From: Pseudomonas brassicacearum
GTDB lineage: Bacteria; Pseudomonadota; Gammaproteobacteria; Pseudomonadales; Pseudomonadaceae
Assembly: GCF_003732225.1 (NCBI RefSeq)
Contig: NZ_MOBJ01000006.1
Coordinates: 310,001-374,000 of the forward strand
DNA: 64,000 nt
Direction: 5' to 3'
The notes beneath the pieces were generated by a model that was not told the DNA's origin, made no database searches, and saw only the letters and a program-made list of their open reading frames with translations. This document shows, piece by piece, positions 28,358 to 39,409 of this stretch. A program made the translations under genes and the position numbers. The first letter of the stretch is position 1, and each line of letters opens with the position of its first letter.

Positions 28358-30319
28358 TCACAGCTCCCAGGCGACTTTCAAGCCTTCGTAAATCGCTTCT
28401 TCGGCGGTACGCGGTGCCAGGCAGTCGCCGATACGCCGAAACTCCACCAGGCCTTGCAGCTCGAAACCCAGGGTGTCCACCGGTTGATGGCCTTGGCAGA
28501 GCACCAGCGTGTCGATGTTTTCGAACAGCATCGGTTCGCCACTGGCGGTGTGTTGCAGGTAAACGGTGTTGTCATCGGAGCCGTAAAGCCGGGCATAAGG
28601 CGTGATCGGAATGCCCAGCTTATGCAGTTCTCCGGCCAGTTGATCGCGCACGTACAGCGGCAGGTTTTCCCCGCAATGGGTGCCATTGACCGCCAGTTGC
28701 ACTTGATGACCGGCGCGCACCAGACGCTCGGCGATACCGGGGCCGATCCAGTCACAGCGCCAGTCGACCACCACCACCGAACGACCGATCTGCACTTCAT
28801 CACGCAGTACCTGCCAGGCGTCCACCACCTGCAACTCACCACCGCGTTCGAACGCTGGCCAGTAGGGCTCGGCTCCCGTGGCGACGATCACCATGTCCGG
28901 CCGCTCGCGCTCCACCAACGCCCGGTCGACACGGGTATTGCGCACCACGCGCACCCCGGCCAGTTCCATCTCGCGCTGGAGGTTGGTGCTGGCACCGCCG
29001 AACTCGCTGCGTCGCGGCAGCAGTTGCGCCAGCAGCACTTGGCCACCGAGTTGCGCGCTGGCCTCGTAAAGGGTCACCTCATGTCCGCGTTGCGCGGCCA
29101 CCGCAGCGGCTTTCATCCCGGCAGGGCCACCGCCGGCAATCATGATGCGTTTGCGCTGGGTGGTCGGTTGCCGCTGGCCGAACAGCAGTTCGCGACCGGT
29201 TTCCGGGTGCTGGATGCAGGAGATCGGCAAACCCTTGTGGAAGTGCCCGATGCACGCCTGATTGCAGGCGATGCAGGCCCGCACGTCTTCGGCGCGGCCG
29301 GCGTCGGTCTTGTTGGGCATTTGCGGGTCGCAAATCAGCGCGCGGGTCATGCCGCAGACATCGGCCTGACCACGCGCCAGAATCAGTTCGGCTTCCTGCG
29401 GCTGGTTGATCCGGCCGGTGACGAACAGCGGAATGCTCAGGCTGGCCTTGAACGTCCCGGCTTCCTTGGCCAGGTAAGCCGCTTCGATCGCCATCGGCGG
29501 CACGATATGCACCGCGCCGCCCAACGACGCCGAGGTGCCGGCGACGATGTGCACGTAATCCAGCTGCGCTTGCAGTGACTTGACCGCTTCCAGCGACTCG
29601 TCTTCGGTGAGCCCTTCGGGGTCGCGCTCATCGGCGGAAATGCGCAAACCGATGATGAAGTGTTCATCGGTGTTGGCGCGCACGGCGGCGATCACTTCGC
29701 GCAAGAAACGCAAGCGCTGTTCCAGGTCACCGTTGTACTCGTCGGTGCGGCGATTAACCCGTGGATTGATGAATTGCGCCGGCAGGTAACCATGGCTGGC
29801 GACCACTTCGACACCGTCCAGCCCAGCCTGATACAGGCGCCTTGCGGCGGCGCCATAACCGCCGACGATTTCGTCGATCATCGCCTGATCGAGGGCACGC
29901 GGCATCACCCGGAAACGCTCGTTGGGCACTGCCGAAGGCGAGTAGGCGACCGCCAGCAGACCATCGCTGGACTCCATGATCTCGCGTCCCGGATGGAAGA
30001 TCTGCGAGAGCACCACGGTGCCGTGGGCGTGGCAACTTTGTGCGAGTTTTCGGTAGCCCTCGATGCAAGCGTCGTCGGTGGCCATCAGCACATGCGAGGT
30101 GTAGCGCGCGCTGTCATGCACGCCGGCCACTTGCAACACGATCAGTCCGACGCCGCCTTCGGCGCGCGCCTTGTGGTAGGCGATCAGTTGCTCGTTGACC
30201 AGGTTATCGGTGGGCATCGAGGTGTCATGACCGCTGGACATGATGCGGTTTTTCAGGCGTTTGCCACGAATCTGCAAGGGTTCGAACAGATGGGCAAAAG
30301 CTGGGGTCGAGGTCGGCAT
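28358..30319 (-). CDS. NADH:flavin oxidoreductase with FMN, 4Fe-4S and FAD domains
   Basis: The 653-residue product has the fold order of 2,4-dienoyl-CoA reductase, trimethylamine dehydrogenase and N-demethylases. An N-terminal FMN TIM barrel ('FEPLQIRGKRLKNRIMSSGH', 'GVEVVASHGYLPAQFINPRVNRRTDEYNG') is followed by a cysteine cluster for 4Fe-4S ('CIACNQACIGHFHKGLPISC'). A second nucleotide-binding half starts at 'MIAGGGPAGMKAAAVAAQRGHEVTLYE'. In pseudomonads such proteins next to amine genes often demethylate methylated amines (the DgcA type), but other substrates are possible. It reads toward the XRE-cupin gene on the same strand and is divergent from the solute-binding protein gene. The substrate is unknown. 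Confidence 0.85.
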   Translation of the reverse strand: MPTSTPAFAHLFEPLQIRGKRLKNRIMSSGHDTSMPTDNLVNEQLIAYHKARAEGGVGLIVLQVAGVHDSARYTSHVLMATDDACIEGYRKLAQSCHAHGTVVLSQIFHPGREIMESSDGLLAVAYSPSAVPNERFRVMPRALDQAMIDEIVGGYGAAARRLYQAGLDGVEVVASHGYLPAQFINPRVNRRTDEYNGDLEQRLRFLREVIAAVRANTDEHFIIGLRISADERDPEGLTEDESLEAVKSLQAQLDYVHIVAGTSASLGGAVHIVPPMAIEAAYLAKEAGTFKASLSIPLFVTGRINQPQEAELILARGQADVCGMTRALICDPQMPNKTDAGRAEDVRACIACNQACIGHFHKGLPISCIQHPETGRELLFGQRQPTTQRKRIMIAGGGPAGMKAAAVAAQRGHEVTLYEASAQLGGQVLLAQLLPRRSEFGGASTNLQREMELAGVRVVRNTRVDRALVERERPDMVIVATGAEPYWPAFERGGELQVVDAWQVLRDEVQIGRSVVVVDWRCDWIGPGIAERLVRAGHQVQLAVNGTHCGENLPLYVRDQLAGELHKLGIPITPYARLYGSDDNTVYLQHTASGEPMLFENIDTLVLCQGHQPVDTLGFELQGLVEFRRIGDCLAPRTAEEAIYEGLKVAWEL

Positions 30320-30505
30320 GGTGCGGGTACTCCAGGCGGGCTGAAGCCGAAAGGCCGGGGTTTCGGCGTTGTTGTTATTGCCCTATAGAAATTTACCGCT
30401 AGTAAAAAATCAACTTGTTTTTTTACTGGCGCATGCAGTAGCTTATTTTGGCGCCCACTCCTGGGCATAGGTATCTACACAACATTGAAATGCGATGCAG
30501 GACAG

Positions 30506-30660
30506 CTCCCGTAGCAGCTGCCGAGCTTGCGAGGCTGCGTTCGGCTGCGAAGCAGTCGTGAAATCAGGCAGCGCGTTCTTCCAGGTAAACCGCGTATGCC
30601 GGATTTGCGAGGACTTCGTCCTCGAACGCAGCCTCGCAGGCTCGGCAGCTGCTACGGGAG
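30506..30660. repeat. REP/BIME-like palindromic unit, type 2
   Basis: The outer arms CTCCCGTAGCAGCTGCCGAGC and GCTCGGCAGCTGCTACGGGAG are perfect inverted repeats of 21 bases. Inner arms (GCGAGGCTGCGTTCG against CGAACGCAGCCTCGC) are also perfect. It fills about a third of the 450-base gap between the divergent oxidoreductase and binding-protein genes. The flanks contain the AT-rich run 'TTTACCGCTAGTAAAAAATC' near 30393, a likely promoter area, and no gene. Confidence 0.78.
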
Positions 30661-30771
30661 TTGGAGTAGAACGATGTGTAGAGACTGATGCACTCCTGGG
30701 GCGAACCTCACCACAATAAAAAAGGGTCACACCGGCGTTTGCTCACGTGACACCTGCACGAGGAACCACTG

Positions 30772-31821
30772 ATGAAATCGAATACGTTCAAGCACGGTTT
30801 TTATCCCTTGTTGTTGACCCTGGCCATCGGCCTTGGCAGCGCTCAGGCAGCACCGGAGATGGTGGTGGTAGGTTACGGCGGAGCCGGACAAAAAGCCCAG
30901 GATGTGGCGTTCTTCCAACCCTTCAGCACCGCGGATCGGAGCAAGCTGATCCAGAGTGAATACAACGGCGAGATGGCCCGGATCAAAGTGATGGTCGACA
31001 CCGGCAACGTCGATTGGGACGTGGTGCAGATCGAAGGCCCGGACCTGATGCGCGGCTGCGACGAAGGCATGTACGAACGACTGGACTGGAAGATTCTGGG
31101 ACGCGCCGAGCAGTTGATCCCGGATGCCGCGCAGGAGTGCGGCTCGGCGGCGCTGGTGTGGAGCGTGGCGATTGCCTACGACACCCAGAAGCTTGCGCAG
31201 GCCCCGACCTCATGGGCCGACTTCTGGGATGTGCAGAAATTCCCCGGCAAGCGCGGGCTGCGCAAACGTGCGGTGTACAACCTGGAGTTCGCCTTGCTGG
31301 CGGATGGGGTGAAGGTCGAGGATGTGTATTCGGTGCTGAGCACCCCGCAGGGCGTGGACCGGGCTTTTGCCAAACTCACCGAACTCAAACCGCATATCCA
31401 GTGGTGGGAAGCCGGCGCGCAACCGGCGCAATGGCTGACCGCCGGCGATGTGGTGATGACGTCGACCTACAGCGGGCGTGTGGCCGCCGCTGCGCAGAGC
31501 GGCAGTCATTTCGGGCTGGTCTGGCCGGGCAGCCTGTACGGCATGGACTACTGGGCAATCATCAAGGGTTCCAAACACGTCGATCAGGCCAAGCGTTTTA
31601 TCGCTTTTGCCAACCAGCCGGATGCGCAGGTCAAGTATGTCGAGCAGATCCCTTATGGCCCGACCAACACCCAGGCCGCCGCCCGGCTGGACAGCAAACT
31701 GGCGCAATGGGTGCCGACTGCGCCGCAAAACCTCAAGGGTGCATTGTCGATGAACGTGGCGTTTTGGGTCGATCACGGCGAGGAACTTGAAGAGCGTTTC
31801 AACGCCTGGGCCAGCAAGTAA
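30772..31821 (+). CDS. Periplasmic extracellular solute-binding protein (PotD-like)
   Basis: The 349-residue protein begins with a signal peptide ('YPLLLTLAIGLGSAQAAPEM') and has the spermidine/putrescine-type binding fold: 'MVVVGYGGAGQKAQDVAFFQPFS', 'DWDVVQIEGPDLMRGCDEGMYERLDW', 'SWADFWDVQKFPGKRGLRK' and 'MTSTYSGRVAAAAQSG'. A GAGGA ribosome site precedes the ATG. No permease or ATPase gene lies beside it. It is followed by an aldolase-like gene with a small hairpin between. The ligand could be a polyamine or another cationic or amine compound; it cannot be settled from sequence alone. Confidence 0.87.
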   Translation: MKSNTFKHGFYPLLLTLAIGLGSAQAAPEMVVVGYGGAGQKAQDVAFFQPFSTADRSKLIQSEYNGEMARIKVMVDTGNVDWDVVQIEGPDLMRGCDEGMYERLDWKILGRAEQLIPDAAQECGSAALVWSVAIAYDTQKLAQAPTSWADFWDVQKFPGKRGLRKRAVYNLEFALLADGVKVEDVYSVLSTPQGVDRAFAKLTELKPHIQWWEAGAQPAQWLTAGDVVMTSTYSGRVAAAAQSGSHFGLVWPGSLYGMDYWAIIKGSKHVDQAKRFIAFANQPDAQVKYVEQIPYGPTNTQAAARLDSKLAQWVPTAPQNLKGALSMNVAFWVDHGEELEERFNAWASK

Positions 31822-31830
31822 CCGTAAGCG

Positions 31831-31857
31831 GCTGGACGTTTAGCAGCGTCCAGCTTT
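31831..31857 (+). terminator. Weak terminator-like hairpin after the binding-protein gene
   Basis: GCTGGACG pairs with CGTCCAGC around an eight-base loop and is followed by only three T residues. It may reduce read-through into the aldolase-like gene rather than stop it. Confidence 0.45.
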
Positions 31858-31895
31858 ACTGTCTGCGCAGCCGATCAGCCTGGAGAACCAGAACA

Positions 31896-32690
31896 ATGAA
31901 TGAGATCGCAACCCACCTTGGCGCCACGCCTCAACGCAACGCCACCGAGCAGCGCCTGCGTGAGGAACTGGCGGCGTGTTATCGATTGATCGCGCACTTT
32001 CGCATGACCGATCTGATCTTTACCCACATTTCAGTGCGCCTGCCGGGGCCTGAACATCACTTCCTGATCAACCCTTACGGGCTGATGTTCGATGAGATCA
32101 CGGCCTCCAATCTAGTGAAGATCGGCCTGGATGGCCGGGCCGTGGAGCCGTCGCCGTATCCGGTCAATCCGGCGGGTTTCGTGATTCACAGCGCGATTCA
32201 CGGTGCCCGGGAAGACGCGCACTGCGTGCTGCACACTCACACCAGATCCGGCTGTGCGGTGGCGGCGTTGAAGTGTGGGTTGTTGCCGGTGAACCAGATT
32301 TCCATGGAGTTTTATGGTCGGGTTGCTTACCACGACTATGAAGGCGTGGCGCTGGACCTGAGTGAGCAGCAGCGACTGGTGCACGACCTTGGCGACAAGC
32401 CGGTGTTGATGTTGCGCAATCATGGTTTGCTGACCGTCGGTGAAACCGTGAGTCAGGCCTTCTTGCGCATGTATTACCTGGAAAAGGCCTGCGAAATCCA
32501 ACTGGCCGCGCAAGCCTGCGGTGAGCTGGTACTTCCGCCGGCCGACGTTTGCGAATACACCGAGCGCCAGTTCAACGACCACGGTCGACCGCTGGACGAG
32601 GGCGAGTTGAGCGATCCGGATGGCATGCAACTGGTGTGGCCCGCGCTGCTTCGATTGCTTGAACGGGTAGCGCCGGGTTATCGCGATTGA
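31896..32690 (+). CDS. Class II aldolase/adducin family protein
   Basis: The 264-residue product has the class II aldolase fold with zinc-binding histidines in 'HSAIHGAREDAHCVLHTHTRSGCAV' and later 'LRNHGLLTVG'. The N-terminus contains 'LIAHFRMTDLIFTHISVRLPGPEHHFLINPYGLMFDEITASNL', the substrate-phosphate region, but without the usual glycine-rich phosphate loop of fuculose aldolase. This suggests an adducin-like member with a different substrate. A GGAG site precedes the ATG. It follows the solute-binding gene on the same strand by about 75 bases. The reaction is not assigned. Confidence 0.85.
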   Translation: MNEIATHLGATPQRNATEQRLREELAACYRLIAHFRMTDLIFTHISVRLPGPEHHFLINPYGLMFDEITASNLVKIGLDGRAVEPSPYPVNPAGFVIHSAIHGAREDAHCVLHTHTRSGCAVAALKCGLLPVNQISMEFYGRVAYHDYEGVALDLSEQQRLVHDLGDKPVLMLRNHGLLTVGETVSQAFLRMYYLEKACEIQLAAQACGELVLPPADVCEYTERQFNDHGRPLDEGELSDPDGMQLVWPALLRLLERVAPGYRD

Positions 32691-32715
32691 TCTGAGTGCC
32701 CTGTGTTGAATGGGC

Positions 32716-32820
32716 TGCCCCCATCGCGAGCAAGCTCGCTCCCACAGGGTTTGTGTCGAGCACAAGTGATTGTGGCCGCCCGGATCAAGTGTGGGAGCGA
32801 GCTTGCTCGCGATGGGGGCA
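32716..32820. repeat. REP pair with arms in the reversed order
   Basis: Here the left arm reads TGCCCCCATCGCGAGCAAGCTCGCTCCCACA and the right arm is its inverse, so the CGAT ends point outward. In the other type 1 units the GTGGGAG ends point outward. The flanking TGCCCCCAT and ATGGGGGCA extend the inverted repeat. It lies between the aldolase-like gene and the TetR gene. Confidence 0.85.
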
Positions 32821-32938
32821 ACACGGTCACTCAGGCGTGCGACTGACTGGAGACTTGCCATGCTCTTGCTGTACAGTCGTTTAGCTCGCGGTCTTCCCGG
32901 CCGCGACCCCTAACGATTGATCCAGGAGAGTGTCGCGC

Positions 32939-33586
32939 ATGAGTCAGGAAGCCCGTTTTTCCCGCATGGAGCCGGAGTTGCGCAAGGCCAACCTGATCGA
33001 GGCGACGCTGGTGTGCCTCAAGCGCCACGGCTTTCAGGGCGCGTCGATCCGCAAGATTTCCGCCGAGGCCGGGGTCTCGGTCGGGCTGATCAGTCATCAC
33101 TATTCCGGCAAGGACGAACTGGTGGCCGAGGCCTACATGGCAGTCACCGGGCGGGTCATGAGCCTGTTGCGCGAGGCCATGGAACAGGCCGCACCCACTG
33201 CGCGTGAGCGCTTGTCGGCGTTCTTCCGGGGTTCGTTTTCCGCGGAGCTATTGGACCCACAACTGCTGGATGCCTGGCTGGCGTTCTGGGGCGCGGTCAA
33301 AACCGCGGAAGCGATCAATCTGGCGCACGAACATTCCTATGGCGAGTACCGCGATATATTGCGCAAGGTCCTGACCGAGTTGGCGCAGGAGGAGGGCTGG
33401 GAACCGTTCGACGCCGATCTGGCGGCCATCAGCCTTAGCGCCTTGCTCGACGGCTTGTGGCTGGAGTCGGGACTCAACCCCGGCACCTTTACCCCGGACC
33501 AGGGCATACAGATTTGCGAAGCCTGGGTCGACGGTTTGCAGGCCGGTGGACGCCAGCGTTTTTGTTTGCAGACGACGGGCTGTTGA
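32939..33586 (+). CDS. TetR-family transcriptional regulator (BetI-like)
   Basis: The ATG at 32939 has AGGAG ten bases upstream; an in-frame GTG three codons earlier is too close to that site. The 215-residue product has a TetR helix-turn-helix at the N-terminus ('LIEATLVCLKRHGFQGASIRKISAEAGVSVGLISHHYSGKDELV') and a C-terminal ligand-binding helical region ('LLDAWLAFWGAVKTAEAINLAHEHSY') resembling BetI-type repressors. It is upstream of aruR on the same strand with a 92-base gap. Its target is unknown; the aru genes or the preceding aldolase and binding-protein genes are candidates. Confidence 0.86.
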   Translation: MSQEARFSRMEPELRKANLIEATLVCLKRHGFQGASIRKISAEAGVSVGLISHHYSGKDELVAEAYMAVTGRVMSLLREAMEQAAPTARERLSAFFRGSFSAELLDPQLLDAWLAFWGAVKTAEAINLAHEHSYGEYRDILRKVLTELAQEEGWEPFDADLAAISLSALLDGLWLESGLNPGTFTPDQGIQICEAWVDGLQAGGRQRFCLQTTGC

Positions 33587-33678
33587 TCGCCCGTTCAGCA
33601 ATGGATACTCTCTGGCGCCGGTGCAGGAAAAAACTCTAATAAGAAACACGCCTTCGGGCATACGCAGGACACCAAGCG

Positions 33679-34395
33679 ATGACTCCTCGGGTACTGATCG
33701 TCGATGACGATCCGCTGATTCGCGAACTGCTGCACGCCTACCTGTCCCAGGAAGGCTACGACGTACATTGCGCTGCCACGGCGGAACTGGCCGAAACCTT
33801 TCTGGCGAGCCAGACGGTCGATCTGGTGATGCTCGATATTCGTCTGCCGGGCAAGGACGGCCTGACCCTGACCCGGGAGCTGCGGGTCCGTTCGGAAGTC
33901 GGGATCATTCTGATCACCGGCCGCAATGATGAAATCGACCGCATCGTCGGCCTTGAGTGCGGCGCCGATGACTACGTGATCAAACCCCTGAATCCACGAG
34001 AACTGGTGTCCCGGGCAAAAAACCTGGTGCGCCGGGTTCGTCATGCGCAGACGCCGCAACCGGTGGCGGCTATCTCCCGGCCGGTCAAACAGTTCGCCGC
34101 GTGGGCGCTGGATACCGACCGTCGTCGGCTGATCGACCACGCCGGCAGCGAAACCCTGCTGACCCACGGCGAGTACCAGTTGCTCAGTGTGTTTCTGCGC
34201 AACAGTGGCCACACCTTGAGTCGCGACCAGTTGATGGACCAGATCCGTAACCGCGAGTGGGTGCCGAACGATCGCTCCATCGACGTGCTGGTCGGGCGCT
34301 TGCGGCGCAAGTTGCATGACGATCCGGCCGAGCCGCAATTGATCATCACCATCCACGGCGCCGGTTATCTGTTCACCGCCAGCGTGGCGGCCTGA
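33679..34395 (+). CDS. aruR: Response regulator AruR, OmpR family
   Basis: The 238-residue protein has a receiver domain with the acidic pocket ('IVDDDP'), phosphoacceptor Asp53 ('VMLDIRLPG') and Lys102 ('IKPLN'), then an OmpR-type winged helix ('LLTHGEYQLLSVFLRNSGHTLSRDQLMDQIRNREWVPNDRSIDVLVGRLRRKL'). It should bind promoters after phosphorylation by the hybrid kinase encoded two genes downstream. The name rests on synteny: in P. aeruginosa, AruR/AruS lie beside a permease, acyl-CoA enzymes, AruI and AruH, as here, and control the arginine transaminase pathway. Direct targets were not identified. Confidence 0.85.
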   Translation: MTPRVLIVDDDPLIRELLHAYLSQEGYDVHCAATAELAETFLASQTVDLVMLDIRLPGKDGLTLTRELRVRSEVGIILITGRNDEIDRIVGLECGADDYVIKPLNPRELVSRAKNLVRRVRHAQTPQPVAAISRPVKQFAAWALDTDRRRLIDHAGSETLLTHGEYQLLSVFLRNSGHTLSRDQLMDQIRNREWVPNDRSIDVLVGRLRRKLHDDPAEPQLIITIHGAGYLFTASVAA

Positions 34396-34400
34396 GCCGC

Positions 34401-35182
34401 ATGCTGCGGCTATTTTGTCTGATGATGGCGCTGGTGTTGGCACTGACCGCCAACAGCGCGATGGCGGCGGAGAAAATTCGCTATTGCGACTATCCGGTGT
34501 ACCCGCCGATTTCCTGGAGCGACGGCAAACAGGTGCGCGGCCTGGCCCCCAGCGTGGTGAAAAACCTGTTTGGGCAACTCGGCTACGAGGTCGAGATGGT
34601 CGTGCTGGGCAACTGGAAACGTTGCCTGCTGGACGCCGCCGAAGGCCGGGTCGACGTGGTACTGGCCTACAGCACTGCGCAACGCGAACAAAGCATGCGG
34701 TTCTCGACGGTGCCGGTGTTGCGCGAAGAAGTCGCGCTGTTCATCAACCGTCAGCATCCGGTGAAGTTCGAACGTCTGGAGGACCTGGCGAATTACCGTG
34801 GCGGGCTGTTGTTCGGTGAAAGTTACGGCGTGGATTTCGACCGCTTTGTCGCCCAACACCAGAACATCGAATGGGTTTCCGACAGTAGCCAGAACTTCGG
34901 CAAACTGATTCGCGGGCGCATCGATTTCATCACCTCGGAACGGCGCACCGGGCAGCTTTACGTCGAAAACCTGCCGGGGGCGCAAGACATCGTTGCCTTG
35001 CCCAATGCCTTGAGCGTGGATTACCTGCGGATCGCGGTATCGCGCCGTTCACCGCTGGCCAGCCGCATGCCGGACATCGATGCGCAGCTCAAACGCATGG
35101 TCGATGCCGGGGAGATCGAGCGTTGGCTGAACGAAAGTGAAGTCACTTACCGCGACATGATCAACCTGCCGGCGAATGCACA

Positions 35183-35186
<4 letters not shown>
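34401..35186 (+). CDS. Periplasmic solute-binding domain protein, likely sensor partner of AruS
   Basis: The 261-residue product has a signal peptide ('[22 protein letters not shown]') and a family 3 binding-protein fold: '[42 protein letters not shown]' and '[23 protein letters not shown]'. It begins five bases after aruR and ends by overlapping the start of the kinase gene by four bases (ATGA). No transport permease is present. This arrangement suggests that the protein detects the amino-acid ligand in the periplasm and passes the signal to the kinase. That role is inference. Confidence 0.85.
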
Positions 35187-37444
<2,258 letters not shown>

Positions 37445-37467
37445 TGTACAAGCCTGACGTACAAAAA

Positions 37468-37499
37468 CGTTACGACTTTTTACATCTTTGATCGTTACG
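37468..37499. promoter_or_regulatory. Direct repeats CGTTACG upstream of the permease, candidate operator
   Basis: CGTTACG occurs at 37468-37474 and again at 37493-37499, 25 bases apart, in an AT-rich stretch between aruS and the leader ORF. Paired direct repeats are the usual form of OmpR-family binding sites. AruR is the natural candidate, but its site is not established by this sequence. Confidence 0.3.
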
Positions 37500-37581
37500 T
37501 TCAACGCGAACTTACATGGGTTTCCAATAATCGACACAACCGCCTCAGTGCGGTCTTCGAAGCTTATTGGAGATAATAATA

Positions 37582-37656
37582 ATGAACTGCCGTAAAGCTG
37601 ATCCTTCCCAGCGCCATGACGTCCTGTCATCCGCCGCGCACCTCGCCGACTACTGA
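37582..37656 (+). CDS. 24-residue leader peptide upstream of the amino-acid permease
   Basis: The ORF starts with ATG after a good ribosome site (TTGGAGATAATAATAATG), has 24 sense codons (MNCRKADPSQRHDVLSSAAH, then LADY) and stops at TGA nine bases before the permease ATG. The permease ribosome site (AGGTG) begins at the last base of the leader stop codon, so translation of the two is likely linked. There is no signal sequence or membrane stretch. It could be a regulatory leader for the permease or a simple coupling ORF. It is too short to be sure that it is translated. Confidence 0.5.
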   Translation: MNCRKADPSQRHDVLSSAAHLADY

Positions 37657-37665
37657 GGTGCCGAC

Positions 37666-39078
37666 ATGAGTGAAACTATCGAACGCAAAGGCATACAACT
37701 GACCCGCGCCCTTAAAAGCCGGCACATTTTCATGCTCTCGTTGGGCGGCGTGATCGGCACCGGGCTGTTCATGGGCTCCGGCGTGACCATCAACCAGGGT
37801 GGTCCGGTGGGGGCGATTCTGGCCTATCTGGTTGCCGGTTTCCTGATGTACCTGGTGATGGTTTGCCTCGGCGAACTGTCGGTACAAATGCCGGTATCCG
37901 GGTCGTTCCAGACCCACGCGACCAAGTTCATCGGGCCGGCCACCGGTTTCATGATCGGTTGGGTGTACTGGATGAGCTGGGCCTCTACCGTCGGCCTGGA
38001 ATTCACCGCGGCAGGGATGTTGATGGTGCGCTGGTTCCCCACCGTGCCGATCTGGTACTGGTCGGCGCTGTTCGTGGTTGTCCTGTTCGGCCTGAATGCC
38101 CTGGCGACCCGTGCTTTTGGTGAAGCGGAATACTGGTTCTCCGGGATCAAGGTCGCGGCAATTCTCGGTTTCATCGTGGTCGGCGTACTGGTGATCTTCG
38201 GCGCCATCCCGCTGACCAGCGGCGCACCAGCGCCAATGATGACCAACCTGATTGGCGACTCGTTGTTCCCCAACGGCCTGTCGGCAGTGTTCGCGGTGAT
38301 GATGACCGTGGTCTACGCCTTCCAGGGCTGCGAGATCATGGGCGTGGCCGCCGGTGAAACCGATCAGCCGGAAAAAAGCATCCCGCGTGCCGTGCGCAAC
38401 GTGGTGTTCCGGGTGTTGATCTTCTACGTGTTGGCGATCGTGGTGCTGTCGGCCATCGTGCCGTGGCAGCAGGCCGGGTTGATGGAAAGCCCGTTCGTGC
38501 AGGTGTTCGACATGGTTGGCATTCCCTACGCCGCCGACCTGATGAATTTCGTGATCCTTACGGCGATTCTGTCGGTCGGTAACTCTGGCCTATACGCCTC
38601 GACCCGCATTTTGTGGGCAATGTCGAAAACCGGCATGGCACCGAAAAGCCTGTCTCCATTGAGCAAGCGCGGCGTGCCATTGCGGGCGTTGAGCGTCACT
38701 TTGTGTTTTGCACTGGTTTCACTGATGACCAGTTTCGTCGCGGCCGACACGCTGTTCATGGTGCTGATGGCGGTGAGCGGCATGGCTGGCACCGTGACCT
38801 GGATCGTCATTGCACTGGCGCAGTACAAGTTCCGCAAAGCCTACCTGCGCGATGGTGGAAAACTCAGCGACCTGAAATACCGTGCACCGTGGTTCCCGCT
38901 GTTGCCAATCCTGTGCATCGCCTTGTGCTGCTCGCTGTTCGTGTTCCTGGCGATGGATGAAACCCAGCGTCCTTCGCTGTATTGGGGTTTTGGGTTCATG
39001 GCGCTGTGCTACGGCGCGTATTTCCTGATTCATCGCAAACGCCAAGCGGTGTTGGCGCCGACTCTGCCGACCATTTGA
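37666..39078 (+). CDS. Amino-acid permease, APC superfamily
   Basis: The 470-residue protein has about twelve hydrophobic segments and the APC signature near the start: 'RALKSRHIFMLSLGGVIGTGLFMGSGVTINQGGP'. It also has the conserved 'VVYAFQGCEIMGVAAGET' in helix 6 and the later 'LTAILSVGNSGLYASTRILWAMS'. It belongs to the basic/neutral amino-acid permease group (LysP/MmuP-like). Its place after aruRS corresponds to the permease in the P. aeruginosa aru locus, so arginine or a related cationic compound is a reasonable substrate guess. The start codon follows AGGTG closely after the leader ORF. Confidence 0.88.
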   Translation: MSETIERKGIQLTRALKSRHIFMLSLGGVIGTGLFMGSGVTINQGGPVGAILAYLVAGFLMYLVMVCLGELSVQMPVSGSFQTHATKFIGPATGFMIGWVYWMSWASTVGLEFTAAGMLMVRWFPTVPIWYWSALFVVVLFGLNALATRAFGEAEYWFSGIKVAAILGFIVVGVLVIFGAIPLTSGAPAPMMTNLIGDSLFPNGLSAVFAVMMTVVYAFQGCEIMGVAAGETDQPEKSIPRAVRNVVFRVLIFYVLAIVVLSAIVPWQQAGLMESPFVQVFDMVGIPYAADLMNFVILTAILSVGNSGLYASTRILWAMSKTGMAPKSLSPLSKRGVPLRALSVTLCFALVSLMTSFVAADTLFMVLMAVSGMAGTVTWIVIALAQYKFRKAYLRDGGKLSDLKYRAPWFPLLPILCIALCCSLFVFLAMDETQRPSLYWGFGFMALCYGAYFLIHRKRQAVLAPTLPTI

Positions 39079-39099
39079 TTCCTTTTATTAAGCACATTC

Positions 39100-39192
39100 C
39101 CTGTGGGAGCGAGCTTGCTCGCGATAGCGGTCGATCAGTCAACAGAGATGTTGAATGGGGTGCCGCCATCGCGAGCAAGCTCGCTCCCACAG
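39100..39192. repeat. REPIN, type 1
   Basis: Arms CCTGTGGGAGCGAGCTTGCT and GAGCAAGCTCGCTCCCACAG face each other around a spacer of about 40 bases. It lies after the permease stop. The 120 bases between it and the enoyl-CoA hydratase gene's ribosome site are AT-rich ('AATAAAATCAATTATTTATA') and could hold a promoter for the genes that follow. Confidence 0.88.
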
Positions 39193-39409
39193 TGGTTTGC
39201 GGTGCCCTGTCGCCAGTTGTTCAAAGTTGTAACAGTTCAGCTGTTGCAGAGCCAGAAAACAGAAAATAATTCAATAAAATCAATTATTTATAGAGTTAAA
39301 AAGGCTGTTACAGCCCATTTCTTCGCAGATTGCCGTCTTGCTGAACACTCGTTTAGTATGGCCTCAAGTCGCATCACCTCATGCCAAACACAATAATTCG
39401 AGGACTCGC

